This document shows, in pieces, positions 8,311 through 17,300 of a stretch of DNA of 64,000 bases. A program made the position numbers and the translations under genes. This stretch comes from Chitinophagales bacterium (lineage in GTDB: Bacteria > Bacteroidota > Bacteroidia > Chitinophagales > Saprospiraceae), in the NCBI GenBank assembly GCA_017303475.1, contig JAFLBO010000003.1:1-64000 (forward strand). Reading direction: 5' to 3'. Positions within the stretch are counted from its first letter, which is position 1; each line of letters begins with the position of its first letter. A model generated the notes under the pieces. It made no database searches and had not been told where the DNA came from. It worked only from the letters and a program-made list of their open reading frames with translations.

Positions 8311-9228
8311 TTAACTGCCAATTTCCCGATATCGTTGCGAGTTGGCCGGGTCAATTTTCGACATGATTTGAATTACCCGGTCTTTCTGGGCTTTTGGGGC
8401 AATTTTCCACATTTCCACCAATTCGTCTTTTTTGGCATAAGAAAACATCTGGATAATCATGGAGTTGAAGTAAGCCGCTGCCACCTTATCAATATCTTCG
8501 AGTGCCAGCAAAATGGCTGCTTTAGCCTGATCCGGATTGGTGGTAAACATATCCAGGCCTTTGCGGTGGTAGGTGTAAATGGCGTTGCGGAACGGACGAA
8601 CCCGCGGATTAAGCAGGTTTTCCATGATCCAGTAACGGTTTCGGTTTTTACCACCGTCTGCCGGACGCCAGCCCGGAGTAGAGTTGCTGCTGGAGTTCTG
8701 GATGTTGGTCACAATTTTTTCTGCAGTAGACAAATGCTGCTCCCCTCCGTATTGGGAAAAGGAATCGTAATCCATGGCCAGAATGATGTACACGTAGAAT
8801 GCAAAAAGCGCAGACAGGTTCTGGTTTTCAGGGTTGTCACGTAAAAATTCAATAGGTTGGTTTTGTTCGTAGGTAAACAAAACGTCCTTGTCCAGATGCG
8901 ACAACAGGGGCGTTTCATAGCCACTGCCATACACCGGTCTGGTGGCTTGAACGGCCAACTCTGCTTCAAAAACGTTGCCTTCCAATTCTTTGGAGATGGT
9001 CAGGATGAAGTTGCACTTAATGCGTTCTTCCTGTTCGAAGACATCACTTGTCCATTTGGTGTTGTTCAAAAAATCCTTCAGGGAAACCTCCAGTTGGTCA
9101 AAAACCTTCCGGTCGTTTCGTTGAAGCTGAGGGGTGCTTACGCGCACGCTTGCGTTGAGTTCTCCTTGAGCATAAATGCTTGAAACGCAAATGGACAAAG
9201 CCAGGAAGAAGGCAATTTTTTTCGTCAT
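8311..9228 (-). CDS. porD: Type IX secretion system protein PorD (DUF4835 family)
   Basis: 305 residues with a signal peptide ending SSIYA. The body matches the DUF4835 family (ELNASVRVSTPQLQ, DYDSFSQYGGE, GWRPADGGKNRNRYW, NRYWIMENLLNPR), which is named PorD in the type IX secretion system. Its exact role in the translocon is not established; it is periplasmic or outer-membrane associated. In Bacteroidota it is often found next to coaBC, exactly as here (75 bases apart, same strand). That fixed neighbourhood supports the call. Confidence 0.88.
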   Translation of the reverse strand: MTKKIAFFLALSICVSSIYAQGELNASVRVSTPQLQRNDRKVFDQLEVSLKDFLNNTKWTSDVFEQEERIKCNFILTISKELEGNVFEAELAVQATRPVYGSGYETPLLSHLDKDVLFTYEQNQPIEFLRDNPENQNLSALFAFYVYIILAMDYDSFSQYGGEQHLSTAEKIVTNIQNSSSNSTPGWRPADGGKNRNRYWIMENLLNPRVRPFRNAIYTYHRKGLDMFTTNPDQAKAAILLALEDIDKVAAAYFNSMIIQMFSYAKKDELVEMWKIAPKAQKDRVIQIMSKIDPANSQRYREIGS

Positions 9229-9303
9229 AGCAGGTGAAGTTGGAATGGGGCAGGGGATTGATGCAATCCGGGCCTTTTGGGTTGGCTGAGGGGTGCAATA
9301 AAT

Positions 9304-10488
9304 TTAAACACCTGCTGTGCTGCAAATTTCGTGCACAATATCTTCAGCCACGGAAGTTTTGCTTTTCAATGGGAAATCCGTGTGGCTTCCATCTTTTCGC
9401 AGGATGGTGATTTGATTGGTATCGTGCCCAAACCCGGCGCCTGGATTGCGCATGGAATTCAGCACAATAAAGTCGAAATTTTTCTTGGCCAGTTTTTGCA
9501 GTGCGTGGTTTTGCTCATCGTTGGTTTCCAGGGCAAACCCGGCGAAAACCTGGTCCGGGCGTTTACTTTTTCCCAGTGTAGCTGCTATATCCACTGTTTT
9601 TTCCAGTTCCAGCTGCATATCCCCATCTTTCTTTTTGATCTTGATTTCAGAAAAATGTCGGGGTTTGTAGTCCGCTACTGCAGCGGCCAGCACTACAATA
9701 TCTGCATGTGCAAATTCCTTTTCGCATGCCTGAAACATATCGGCTGCCGACATTACATGGACAACCTGAATGGCAGGATTAGCAGGACGCAATTCAGTTG
9801 GGCCGAGCACCAGGGTAACTGTAGCGCCTTCATTGGCCAGGGTTTCGGCCAGGGCAATGCCCATTTTACCAGTAGAATGGTTGCCAATAAACCGAACGGG
9901 ATCCATGGCTTCGTAGGTTGGGCCTGCTGTTATCAGAGCCTTTTTACCCTTTAAACGGCCTTTAGAACTCTGTTGTTTGGCCAGGAAAGCCTGTATTTCT
10001 TCCGGCTCCGCCATCCGGCCATCACCAACCAACCCGCTGGCCAGTTCGCCATGACCCACCGGGATCAGATGCACACCAAAGCTTTGCAACCTGCTGATAT
10101 TGGCCCGGGTGGCCGGGTGGTGCCACATATCCACATCCATAGCCGGCGCCACATAAACCGGACATCGGGCAGATAAGTAAACGGCACTTACTATGTTGTC
10201 GCAGAGGCCGTTTGCCAGTTTTGCTATGGTATTGGCGCTGGCTGGCGCTATCACCATAGCATCGGCCCACAGACCAAGCTCAACGTGATTGTTCCAGCTT
10301 TCTTCAGACACCACTTCAGACATGACTGGTTTTTTTGACAAGGTAGAAAGGGTTAGCGCGCTGATAAACGCTTTAGCTGATTCTGTCATCAACACCTGAA
10401 CTTCATGACCTTGTTTGACCCACAATCTGACCAGTGATGCGGCTTTATAGGCTGCAATTGAGCCGGAAACGCCAAGGATGATTTTCAT
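9304..10488 (-). CDS. coaBC: Bifunctional phosphopantothenoylcysteine decarboxylase/phosphopantothenate-cysteine ligase
   Basis: 394 residues. The N-terminal flavoprotein half (CoaC) opens with KIILGVSGSIAAYKA and contains PASANTIAKLANGLCDN and APAMDVDMWHHPAT, the latter with the active-site His region. The C-terminal half (CoaB) begins ALITAGPTYEAMDPVRFIGN and carries the ADIVVLAAAVADYKP segment and KKKDG. Together they convert 4'-phosphopantothenate and cysteine to 4'-phosphopantetheine in coenzyme A synthesis. Cytoplasmic; a single full-length fusion as in most bacteria. Confidence 0.96.
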   Translation of the reverse strand: MKIILGVSGSIAAYKAASLVRLWVKQGHEVQVLMTESAKAFISALTLSTLSKKPVMSEVVSEESWNNHVELGLWADAMVIAPASANTIAKLANGLCDNIVSAVYLSARCPVYVAPAMDVDMWHHPATRANISRLQSFGVHLIPVGHGELASGLVGDGRMAEPEEIQAFLAKQQSSKGRLKGKKALITAGPTYEAMDPVRFIGNHSTGKMGIALAETLANEGATVTLVLGPTELRPANPAIQVVHVMSAADMFQACEKEFAHADIVVLAAAVADYKPRHFSEIKIKKKDGDMQLELEKTVDIAATLGKSKRPDQVFAGFALETNDEQNHALQKLAKKNFDFIVLNSMRNPGAGFGHDTNQITILRKDGSHTDFPLKSKTSVAEDIVHEICSTAGV

Positions 10489-10507
10489 AAAATAGTATAA
10501 TTCGGGT

Positions 10508-10515
10508 CAAAGATA
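10508..10515 (-). promoter_or_regulatory. Possible -7 element for coaBC
   Basis: Minus-strand TATCTTTG fits TAnnTTTG, about 20 bases before the coaBC start codon. No well-spaced -33 TTG was seen. Confidence 0.3.
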
Positions 10516-10552
10516 AGGTGTGTGCCACACAATGGCGTCAGACGTGTTGCCG

Positions 10553-10597
10553 TAAAAAGAAACATGAGCCATCCCTATGCGGGATGACTCATGTTGA
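10553..10597 (-). terminator. Rho-independent terminator of pckA
   Basis: Minus strand: AACATGAGTCATCCC, loop, GGGATGGCTCATGTT, then TCTTTTTAC. One mismatch in a stem of about 15 bp, just after the pckA stop codon. Confidence 0.85.
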
Positions 10598-10618
10598 ACG
10601 ATCATTCGTTATGTCAGA

Positions 10619-12232
10619 TCAAAGTTTCGGTCCGGCGGCAACGATTTCCGCGCTGGCCTGATCCGCGTACTTCTCAAAATTCTGGATAAATTCCTTGGCC
10701 AGCGATTTGGCTTTGGCATCGTACTCTGTACGATCTGTCCAGGTATTGCGCGGGTTGAGCACGTCGGCTGGTACGCCCGGGCAGGTTACCGGCATTTCCA
10801 TACCAAAGATCGGGTGCTTTTCAAAGGCTACATTGTCCAGTTCGCCACGCAGTGCGGCTGTGATCATAGCACGGGTATAGGATAGTTTAATCCGATTGCC
10901 AACGCCATATGGGCCACCCACCCATCCGGTGTTAATCAGCCAAACTTTGGCTTTGCTCTTGCGGAGTTTTTTGCCCAGCAAATCAGCATATTTGGCAGGG
11001 TGTAATGGCAGGAATGGTGCGCCAAAGCAGGCAGAAAAAGTTGATTTCGGTTCTTTAATGCCTACTTCTGTACCTGCAACACGCGCCGTGTAACCACTTA
11101 TGAAGTAATACATGGCCTGTTCCGGAGTCAACCAGGAAATGGGGGGCAGGATACCGTAGGCATCGCAGGTGAGGAAGAAAATGTTCTTAGGATCACCCAT
11201 GGCGCGACTGGGAGATACGGCATTTTCTATGTGGTGAATAGGGTAGGATACCCGTGTGTTTTCAGTAATGCTGCGGTCGGCAAAATCTACCGTACGGGTG
11301 CCTGGCAGGAATTTTACATTTTCCAGGATGGCGCCATGACGGATGGCTTTGAAAATGTCCGGTTCTTTTTCTTCGGTGAGGTCGATGGTTTTAGCATAGC
11401 AACCTCCTTCGAAGTTGAAAACCTCTCCATTGCCCCAGGCGTGTTCATCGTCGCCGATAAGCGGACGATTAGGGTCTGCACTCAGGGTTGTTTTACCAGT
11501 GCCGGAAAGTCCGAAGAACAGCGCGATGTCGCCATCATGTCCCACGTTTGCAGAACAGTGCATCGGCAGGGCATCTTTGGTACGGGTTGGCAGTACAAAG
11601 TTGATGACGGAGAAAATACCTTTTTTGATTTCTCCGGTATAGCCTGTTCCACCAATGAGCAGGCGACGTTTTTTAACGTTTACAATAGCGAAGTTGTGTT
11701 GGCGGGTGCCATCAACTGCCGGGTCAGCTTTAAAGCCCGGAGCGCAGAGTACTGTCCAGCGTGGATCAAATTCATCCAGTTCGTTTTGAGCCGGACGGAT
11801 GAACATATTATGTGCAAACTGATTTGACCAGGGGAATTCGGTGATCACGCGGGCACGAAGGCGATAGTCGGGGTTGGCGCTGGCATTTGCTTCCACATCG
11901 CGTACATAAAGGTCTTTTTTGCGCATGTAGCTGCAGACTTTACGCCAAAGTGCATCAAATTTTTTCGGTTCGAAAGGGATGTTGACCTTTCCCCAGTTAA
12001 CCTTGTTTGCCGTAATGCTGTCTTTTACAATAAAACGGTCTTCGGGGGAACGGCCGGTAAATTCGCCGGTGTAAATTACCAGAGCGCCGGAATCGGCCAG
12101 CTGCCCCATTCCCTTGCTGATGGAATGTTCTACAAGCTCTTCCGGTGTGAGGTTCCAGTATGCATTTTTCCAGTTTTTCAGGCCAAGTTCCTGAAGGTTG
12201 GCGTTGGGGTTCTTGATTCCCTGTTCTTGCAT
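10619..12232 (-). CDS. pckA: Phosphoenolpyruvate carboxykinase (ATP)
   Basis: 537 residues, the standard length. Diagnostic segments are TGEFTGRSPEDRFIV near the N-terminus, LLIGGTGYTGEIKKG, the P-loop GLSGTGKTTLSADP, the metal-binding LIGDDEHAW and GYTARVAGTE. It converts oxaloacetate and ATP to PEP and CO2 at the start of gluconeogenesis; in some Bacteroidota it runs in the CO2-fixing direction. It stands alone with its own terminator and a candidate promoter. Confidence 0.97.
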   Translation of the reverse strand: MQEQGIKNPNANLQELGLKNWKNAYWNLTPEELVEHSISKGMGQLADSGALVIYTGEFTGRSPEDRFIVKDSITANKVNWGKVNIPFEPKKFDALWRKVCSYMRKKDLYVRDVEANASANPDYRLRARVITEFPWSNQFAHNMFIRPAQNELDEFDPRWTVLCAPGFKADPAVDGTRQHNFAIVNVKKRRLLIGGTGYTGEIKKGIFSVINFVLPTRTKDALPMHCSANVGHDGDIALFFGLSGTGKTTLSADPNRPLIGDDEHAWGNGEVFNFEGGCYAKTIDLTEEKEPDIFKAIRHGAILENVKFLPGTRTVDFADRSITENTRVSYPIHHIENAVSPSRAMGDPKNIFFLTCDAYGILPPISWLTPEQAMYYFISGYTARVAGTEVGIKEPKSTFSACFGAPFLPLHPAKYADLLGKKLRKSKAKVWLINTGWVGGPYGVGNRIKLSYTRAMITAALRGELDNVAFEKHPIFGMEMPVTCPGVPADVLNPRNTWTDRTEYDAKAKSLAKEFIQNFEKYADQASAEIVAAGPKL

Positions 12233-12302
12233 AAATTTAGTTTTAAAAAAAGATGGTTAGGCAATGAAGTGCAAAACGTAGGAAGTGGTGGTTTTGCAGG
12301 CT

Positions 12303-12328
12303 CAAAGGTACAACGGCTCTTTTTGCAA
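12303..12328 (-). promoter_or_regulatory. Possible promoter of pckA
   Basis: Minus-strand TACCTTTG (12303-12310) fits the -7 consensus. A TTG at 12326-12328 gives a 15-base spacer, short of the usual 17-23. Confidence 0.35.
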
Positions 12329-12350
12329 TTCGCCGATACCGAAAATTTAC

Positions 12351-14120
12351 TTACCGGGTTGTTTTCATCAGCCATTGTTGGCTTAAGCTTTTGCCGGATT
12401 TGAGTACTACCAGGTACACGCCATTTGGCCAATGTGTGCAAGGGATGGTTTGGTTGCCCTGATTTATCTGGCCGCTCCACCATTTCCTGCCCGAAAGATC
12501 AATAATTTCCAGCATTCCAGCATGCTCGCTTTGGATAAAGAATGTGGTGCTGGCCGGATTTGGAATGAGTTGAAATACCGGAGCCCTGGCTGATTTGTAC
12601 TCATTGATGTCAACTGTTAGACCTTCTCTTATGTCACAATCTGTTTTTGTACCAGTTTGCAAAAAACGTTCCCGGGCCGGAATTGTACCCGTATTAAAGC
12701 TGGCTGGCGGACCAATTACATAATCCACTGCAGATAAATATGCCGGTGGGTTACTCCAGTAAAGCGAAGTTTCGGAGGCGATACCGGAATTAAGCGGAAC
12801 CAGATTGCCGTTCTGACTATTGCCCATTTCCAGGTTATTGGCGCCCGAAACGAGGTATAATCCCTGTAATATGCCACCCTGGAGTATTTCATTACCTATA
12901 ATATTGTAATGAGATTGGTATTCGGGCGATGTAAATACTATACCGTATCCACTGGTTCGATTTCGGAATAGGGTATTGAAAGGGCCATTCAGGCCGTGGG
13001 AGCCATCCGGACGGATGTTTTTACAAATGTTGCCTTCGAAAAGGTTGTAGGATGGGTAGTTGCCATGGAATACAATTTCACCCGCGCCATCGTTCGGAAA
13101 TTCCACCCAAAAAGGTTCTGTGGAAAAATTATAGGCCAAAACGTTGCCATTGGCGCCGCTTTGGAGCAACATGGAGTGCCGTAAATGTCTGAAAATGTTG
13201 TTCTGAATGCGGTTGTCGCCCGAGGTGTATTGTAATACCACACCATAACCTTGTCCGCCACCGCCATAGGCAAAGGCATCGTGCAAGTAGCAGCCGTAAA
13301 TCTCGCATTGTGTACTGGCATCGAGGGTGAAATGCCCAAAATTGCACTGAGCACTTTCAACGCCTGCCAACCAGCAACGCGAGGCATATTCCATGGAAAT
13401 GTTGGAGGCGAAAGGCGCATTCCCGTCCAGTCGGGTAATGGAGATACATTCCACACCTGCATCCTTGAGCGGAGTAATAAGACGCAAACGGGGCTGAGTG
13501 GATAATGGCGCCTGAATACGGAGCGGGTGGTTTACTGTAATCTCGCCTGTATGCGCAGCTGTTACCTCCAGTATTTGTCCGGCAGAACCTCGCGCCCAAT
13601 CTGAAAAAATCACCAGGCTGTCGTTCCATTCCAAACGCAGCAGATCGCCGGGCTTCAGGTTATGTTGAAGTATTAATTGAGTATCGCCAGGCATGCAAGG
13701 TGCAGATAATGGCAGAGCTTCTTCAGGTGGCGCTATCTGACCTGGGAACCGGATGCCATGCTGAGATGAGCTGCCGAGATCAAAATAAAAGCGCGTTTCA
13801 TCTGCGCCAGCTCCACGCAGGATCAGGCTGTCGCGCATGTGAAGTGTATTTTTGAAAAGATAAACCCCGGGCGGGAAATAAATTTCTCCAGGCTGTCCGT
13901 TCAATGATGCAATGGCCTGGTCAAATGCCAGCTCGTTGAGTGTCAGACTGTCGCCTTTTCCACCAAAATCCAGGATGTTTCGTTGGGCCGCATACAGCGG
14001 CGGAGGGGCCTGCAAACCACTGGCAAACCAGTCGCTCCGGCGCTCGTTGGGAACAGATTGTGCCCAAATTTGACAGGGGAATAACAGAAAGGGCAGTAAT
14101 CTTGCGGCGATTTTGATCAT
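12351..14120 (-). CDS. Secreted right-handed beta-helix protein (pectate-lyase-3 type) with T9SS sorting tail
   Basis: 589 residues. A signal peptide (ending QIWA) is followed by YAAQRNILDFGGKGD...LNELAFDQAIASL, the entry segment of pectate-lyase-superfamily beta-helices, and GEIYFPPGVYLFKNTL. Next come helix coils rich in N-I-(F/I)-x-x-x-x (YASRCWLAGVESAQCNFGHFTLD, DNRIQNNIFRHLRHS). The last 85 residues (LIPNPASTTFFIQ... NGVYLVVL) are a type A T9SS sorting domain. It is predicted to be a secreted or surface polysaccharide-active or binding protein. No catalytic residues could be assigned by eye, so lyase activity is not claimed. Confidence 0.8.
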   Translation of the reverse strand: MIKIAARLLPFLLFPCQIWAQSVPNERRSDWFASGLQAPPPLYAAQRNILDFGGKGDSLTLNELAFDQAIASLNGQPGEIYFPPGVYLFKNTLHMRDSLILRGAGADETRFYFDLGSSSQHGIRFPGQIAPPEEALPLSAPCMPGDTQLILQHNLKPGDLLRLEWNDSLVIFSDWARGSAGQILEVTAAHTGEITVNHPLRIQAPLSTQPRLRLITPLKDAGVECISITRLDGNAPFASNISMEYASRCWLAGVESAQCNFGHFTLDASTQCEIYGCYLHDAFAYGGGGQGYGVVLQYTSGDNRIQNNIFRHLRHSMLLQSGANGNVLAYNFSTEPFWVEFPNDGAGEIVFHGNYPSYNLFEGNICKNIRPDGSHGLNGPFNTLFRNRTSGYGIVFTSPEYQSHYNIIGNEILQGGILQGLYLVSGANNLEMGNSQNGNLVPLNSGIASETSLYWSNPPAYLSAVDYVIGPPASFNTGTIPARERFLQTGTKTDCDIREGLTVDINEYKSARAPVFQLIPNPASTTFFIQSEHAGMLEIIDLSGRKWWSGQINQGNQTIPCTHWPNGVYLVVLKSGKSLSQQWLMKTTR

Positions 14121-14250
14121 ACGGCGGGTTTTTGCGCAGAAATGTAGCAGTTTTTGAATTCTTTAACGGATTGTTGCGCAACTAGCCGCTGAAGGCTTCG
14201 TTTAAAAGATGTTTATTCCATCATTACAAACCGGACTTGTCCAATTTTAC

Positions 14251-14928
14251 ATGAAAAAACAGTTTTTGTTGCTCCTTGCTTTGTTCTCTTCCAGTGTTAC
14301 GCTTTTGGCGCAGCTTCCTACTGCCCCTCCGGAAACTAATGATCCGGCAGCCAAAAAGGTGCTGGACAAGATCCGCAAAAAGTACGACGCCTTCAAAACC
14401 CTGGATGCTAAATTTACCCTGACCATTGAGGTGCCGGGCGAACCCAAACAGGTGCAGAAGGGCTCCATTGCCCAGGATGGCAAGAAATTCCGACTGGAGA
14501 TGAACGACCAAACGGTGGTGAGCGACGGGGTTACTACCTGGGCATATCAGAAAAACCTCAATGAGGTGCAGATCAATAAAGCTGATCCTAACGATGCCAA
14601 TTCACTCATGAGCCCGAAGGAATTGCTGGGTAGGTACCAGAAGGGCGATTTCCTTTATGCGATTACAGATAAAGTGACGGAAGCCGGCAAGTTGCTCACG
14701 CTGATAGAATTTAAACCCAAAGGCAAGAATTCGGAATATTCCAAACTGCGCATTGCCATTGACGAAAAGGCAGGCACCATTTACAGTGTAAAGGGATTTG
14801 CAAAAGATGGCTCGCGGTATACTTTCGTGATTACAAGCTTAGCCCCCAATAAAGCATTGCCGGCAGCCCAGTTTGTGTTTGACCCCAAACAATATAAAGG
14901 GATCAGGGTGGAAGACTTGCGGGAGTGA
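14251..14928 (+). CDS. lolA: LolA-family outer-membrane lipoprotein carrier
   Basis: 225 residues from MKKQFLLLLALFSSSVTLLA (signal peptide) at 14251; the open frame starts earlier at 14209 without a plausible leader. The body has the LolA pattern (AKKVLDKIRKKYDAFKTLDAKFTL, KGSIAQDGKKFRLEM, VVSDGVTTWAY, LTLIEFKPKG). It shuttles lipoproteins through the periplasm from LolCDE to the outer membrane. The stop codon TGA lies inside the first unit of a 58-base GAGT tandem repeat, so unit gain or loss would not disturb the reading frame. Confidence 0.9.
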   Translation: MKKQFLLLLALFSSSVTLLAQLPTAPPETNDPAAKKVLDKIRKKYDAFKTLDAKFTLTIEVPGEPKQVQKGSIAQDGKKFRLEMNDQTVVSDGVTTWAYQKNLNEVQINKADPNDANSLMSPKELLGRYQKGDFLYAITDKVTEAGKLLTLIEFKPKGKNSEYSKLRIAIDEKAGTIYSVKGFAKDGSRYTFVITSLAPNKALPAAQFVFDPKQYKGIRVEDLRE

Positions 14929-14980
14929 GTGAGTGAGTGAGTGAGTGAGTGAGTGAGTGAGTGAGTGAGTGAGTGAGTGA
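14923..14980. repeat. Tetranucleotide tandem repeat (GAGT), about 14.5 units
   Basis: Perfect GAGT repeats start in the last sense codon (GAG) of lolA and run through its stop codon into the spacer. It is one of three related tracts in the window (also 38043-38102 and 46877-46906). Confidence 0.97.
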
Positions 14981-15027
14981 AACAAAAAAGTCACATTAGA
15001 GGAAGGCCTCTTTTGTGACTTTTTTGT
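14981..15027. terminator. Bidirectional terminator between lolA and the small membrane protein
   Basis: AACAAAAAAGTCACA at the left and TTGTGACTTTTTTGTT at the right form a hairpin with A/T tracts on both sides, between convergent genes. Confidence 0.85.
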
Positions 15028-15058
15028 TGGCAGGTATTTCCTGCGGGTGCAATCCTTA

Positions 15059-15190
15059 TTAAGCAAAGGCAAAATACATGGCAACCATGAGTGCCACGGT
15101 AACGAGTACCACCACCACCAGGAAATTTCGGTTTCCTTCGCGGTCTTTTTCGGATTGCTTTTGACGAGAAAAGTTCTGTTTGATCGACAT
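15059..15190 (-). CDS. Small single-span membrane protein (43 residues)
   Basis: MSIKQNFSRQKQ... opens a 43-residue protein with a charged cytoplasmic-like N-terminus (KQSEKDREGNR) and one hydrophobic segment (FLVVVVLVTVALMVAMYFAF) ending the chain. The frame is open back to 15244, an alternative start. It is supported by its own punctuation: a TAnnTTTG element at 15258-15265 upstream, a terminator at 14981-15027 downstream, and a separate terminator closing the gene above it. No family recognised. Confidence 0.55.
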   Translation of the reverse strand: MSIKQNFSRQKQSEKDREGNRNFLVVVVLVTVALMVAMYFAFA

Positions 15191-15257
15191 ATGCAACAAA
15201 ATTAGATAGGATGGAATAGATGCATTTTGGTCAATCGGAGCCATTTATATAACCGGA

Positions 15258-15265
15258 CAAATTTA
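15258..15265 (-). promoter_or_regulatory. Possible -7 element for the 43-residue protein
   Basis: Minus-strand TAAATTTG fits TAnnTTTG; expected start near 15251. No convincing -33 TTG at the right distance. Confidence 0.35.
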
Positions 15266-15342
15266 ATCATTTCCACAAATAAAAATCACATTTAAGGCAA
15301 TTATTCCTGAGGTAATGTTCAAATTTGACAGGTTCCAATTAA

Positions 15343-15404
15343 GAGCTTGTGCAAAAAGCCTTTCCAGCTGAATAACTGCAGAAGGTCTTTGCACAAGCTT
15401 TTTT
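15343..15404 (-). terminator. Terminator of the POT transporter gene
   Basis: Minus strand: AAAAAAGCTTGTGCAAAGACCTT, a loop, AAGGCTTTTTGCACAAGCTCTT. Long stem with A/T flanks right after the stop at 15409. Confidence 0.75.
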
Positions 15405-15408
15405 CGTT

Positions 15409-17049
15409 TTAGGCAAGACCCTTTTCCTTGAATATCCGGTTGAGCCATCGGAGCATGGCAAACAAGGCCAGGGTGGCCAGAGAGAGCAATACGAAGTTGA
15501 CCCAAAAGAAATTGGCTTTGTTATCGTATTTATCCCACATCGTTGCTAAAACGCCACTCATTTTATTCCCCAGCGAGGTAGCTAATTGCCAGCCGCCCAT
15601 CATCAAACCAGTAATATGCCGTGGCGACATTTTAGAAACCATCGACAAGCCCATAGGACTGAGGAACAGTTCGCCAACAGTGATAACGCCGTAAGTAGCA
15701 ATAATCCACCAGGCGGAGGCTTTTTCCATGCCGTTATGACACGCGTACACAGCCATTACTGTAACCAGGGTACTTAACGCTGATATGAATAAACCCCATC
15801 CAATTTTAGCCGGAGTTGTGGGTTCTTTCCCCCGTTTGCGCAAAAAGCTGAAGAACCAGATTACCACAGGCGTCAGTGCAACCACAAAAAACGGATTGAC
15901 GGATTGGTAAATTTCTGTAGATACCAGATTGACGCTGGTACCTGCCGGGGGACGATCTGCCTCAGGTATGTTTTGGAAATAAGGATTGAAAGTGGATACT
16001 TTCAATGGTTTGCCGTCTGGCCCTGGCGTGGTTCTGAACTGGGCATCGTATTGTGGATAGGAAGCGGAGTCCATTTTTACCACCTGCGCCATTTTCAGGG
16101 TTTCAGCGGGTTGAGCCACCCAGGTTGGCATTTCCCGGTCGGTATAAAACTCGGCCCAGGTAGTAAGCGCTGTACCGTTTTGTTTGAAAATTGCCCAAAA
16201 TACGATCACCACTGCGTAAATGGATAGCAATACCTTGATTCTTGGTTTGTCTTCCGCAGATGCTTTCCAGTATGTCCATAGGTAAAAGGCGATAACCGGG
16301 ATACTGCCAAAGAGGAAGGCATCGGTGGAGTCAGTACCAAAGATATTGCCCGGAATCATCCAACCGGCAATACCGGTTACGATGGCTGGCAGCAACACGG
16401 AGGAGAGCATTTGGCCAACACCCATTTCTCCGGGAACGGCCGGCTGCTTCACGTCTGCATGCGCATAGTGCCTGGAACCGATAACAAAAACAATCACCCC
16501 CAGAAACATGCCGATACCTGCAGCGGCAAATGCTGCGCCCCAACCTATATTGTGTCGGAGCCAGGCCGCAAAGAAGTTGCAGATAAAGGCTCCGATATTG
16601 ATACCCATGTAGAAAATATTGTAACCGGTATCTTTCAGAACCTTATACTTATCTTCGTTATACAGGTTGCCCAGTAAAACGGAAATATTGGGTTTGAAAA
16701 AGCCATTACCCAGGATCATTACAAACAGCGAACCATAAAACATGGTCATATTGTTCGAAACTGCCAGCATCAAATACCCCAAACCCATCAATATACCACC
16801 CAGAATTATACTCCTTCGATAGCCAAGCAATTTATCTGCCAGCAGACCGCCCATAAAAGGAGTGATGTACACCAGGGCTATGAATGTGCCAAAAATATCA
16901 GAAGCCTGTGTGCGTGTCATGGCCAGGCCTCCGTGCTCAGAGTCGGTCATGTACAGCATAAAAATGCCGATCATCAGGTAGTAACCAAACCTTTCCCAAA
17001 GTTCGGTTAGGAACAGGTAAGGCAATCCGGACGGGTGATTTTTAAACAT
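15409..17049 (-). CDS. POT/PTR-family proton-dependent oligopeptide transporter
   Basis: 546 residues from MFKNHPSGLPYLF at 17049; the frame is open to 17085. The first helix carries the POT signature LTELWERFGYYLM (ExxER motif for proton coupling), followed by FMGGLLADKLLGYRRSI, the family's second signature region, and a C-terminal GELFLSPMGLSMV motif. About 12-14 membrane segments are visible. It imports di/tripeptides using the proton gradient at the inner membrane. A loop of about 80 residues before the second half (AQPAETLKMAQVV...) is typical of Bacteroidota members. Single gene with promoter and terminator. Confidence 0.93.
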   Translation of the reverse strand: MFKNHPSGLPYLFLTELWERFGYYLMIGIFMLYMTDSEHGGLAMTRTQASDIFGTFIALVYITPFMGGLLADKLLGYRRSIILGGILMGLGYLMLAVSNNMTMFYGSLFVMILGNGFFKPNISVLLGNLYNEDKYKVLKDTGYNIFYMGINIGAFICNFFAAWLRHNIGWGAAFAAAGIGMFLGVIVFVIGSRHYAHADVKQPAVPGEMGVGQMLSSVLLPAIVTGIAGWMIPGNIFGTDSTDAFLFGSIPVIAFYLWTYWKASAEDKPRIKVLLSIYAVVIVFWAIFKQNGTALTTWAEFYTDREMPTWVAQPAETLKMAQVVKMDSASYPQYDAQFRTTPGPDGKPLKVSTFNPYFQNIPEADRPPAGTSVNLVSTEIYQSVNPFFVVALTPVVIWFFSFLRKRGKEPTTPAKIGWGLFISALSTLVTVMAVYACHNGMEKASAWWIIATYGVITVGELFLSPMGLSMVSKMSPRHITGLMMGGWQLATSLGNKMSGVLATMWDKYDNKANFFWVNFVLLSLATLALFAMLRWLNRIFKEKGLA

Positions 17050-17134
17050 AAGAATGATTGATTTTTGAACGATACACCAACTCAACTGTTCCTTGATCAG
17101 GTGCAGAAGAGATTTGGTTTTGATAAGTGCCGGG

Positions 17135-17164
17135 CAAATGTAGTTTCAAAATCAGTTTCTGCAA
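17135..17164 (-). promoter_or_regulatory. Promoter of the POT transporter gene
   Basis: Minus-strand TACATTTG (17135-17142) with TTG at 17162-17164, spacer 19 bases: a full match to the Bacteroidota -7/-33 pattern, about 85 bases before the start codon. Confidence 0.6.
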
Positions 17165-17200
17165 CTTGTATTGAAAAATCAAAAGTGTAAAGTCGGCTAT

Positions 17201-17208
17201 TATCTTTG
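17201..17208 (+). promoter_or_regulatory. Possible -7 element for the gene at 17301
   Basis: TATCTTTG fits TAnnTTTG. The nearest upstream TTG (17171-17173) is 27 bases away, too far for a good -33. Confidence 0.35.
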
Positions 17209-17300
17209 CCCTGAGTTTTTCGCAACCAAAACAGTAGGAAGGGCCTTATGGGCAAAGATATTTTGCTAAAACCGACTATCCGCCGCTCTTTTTACTTCAA

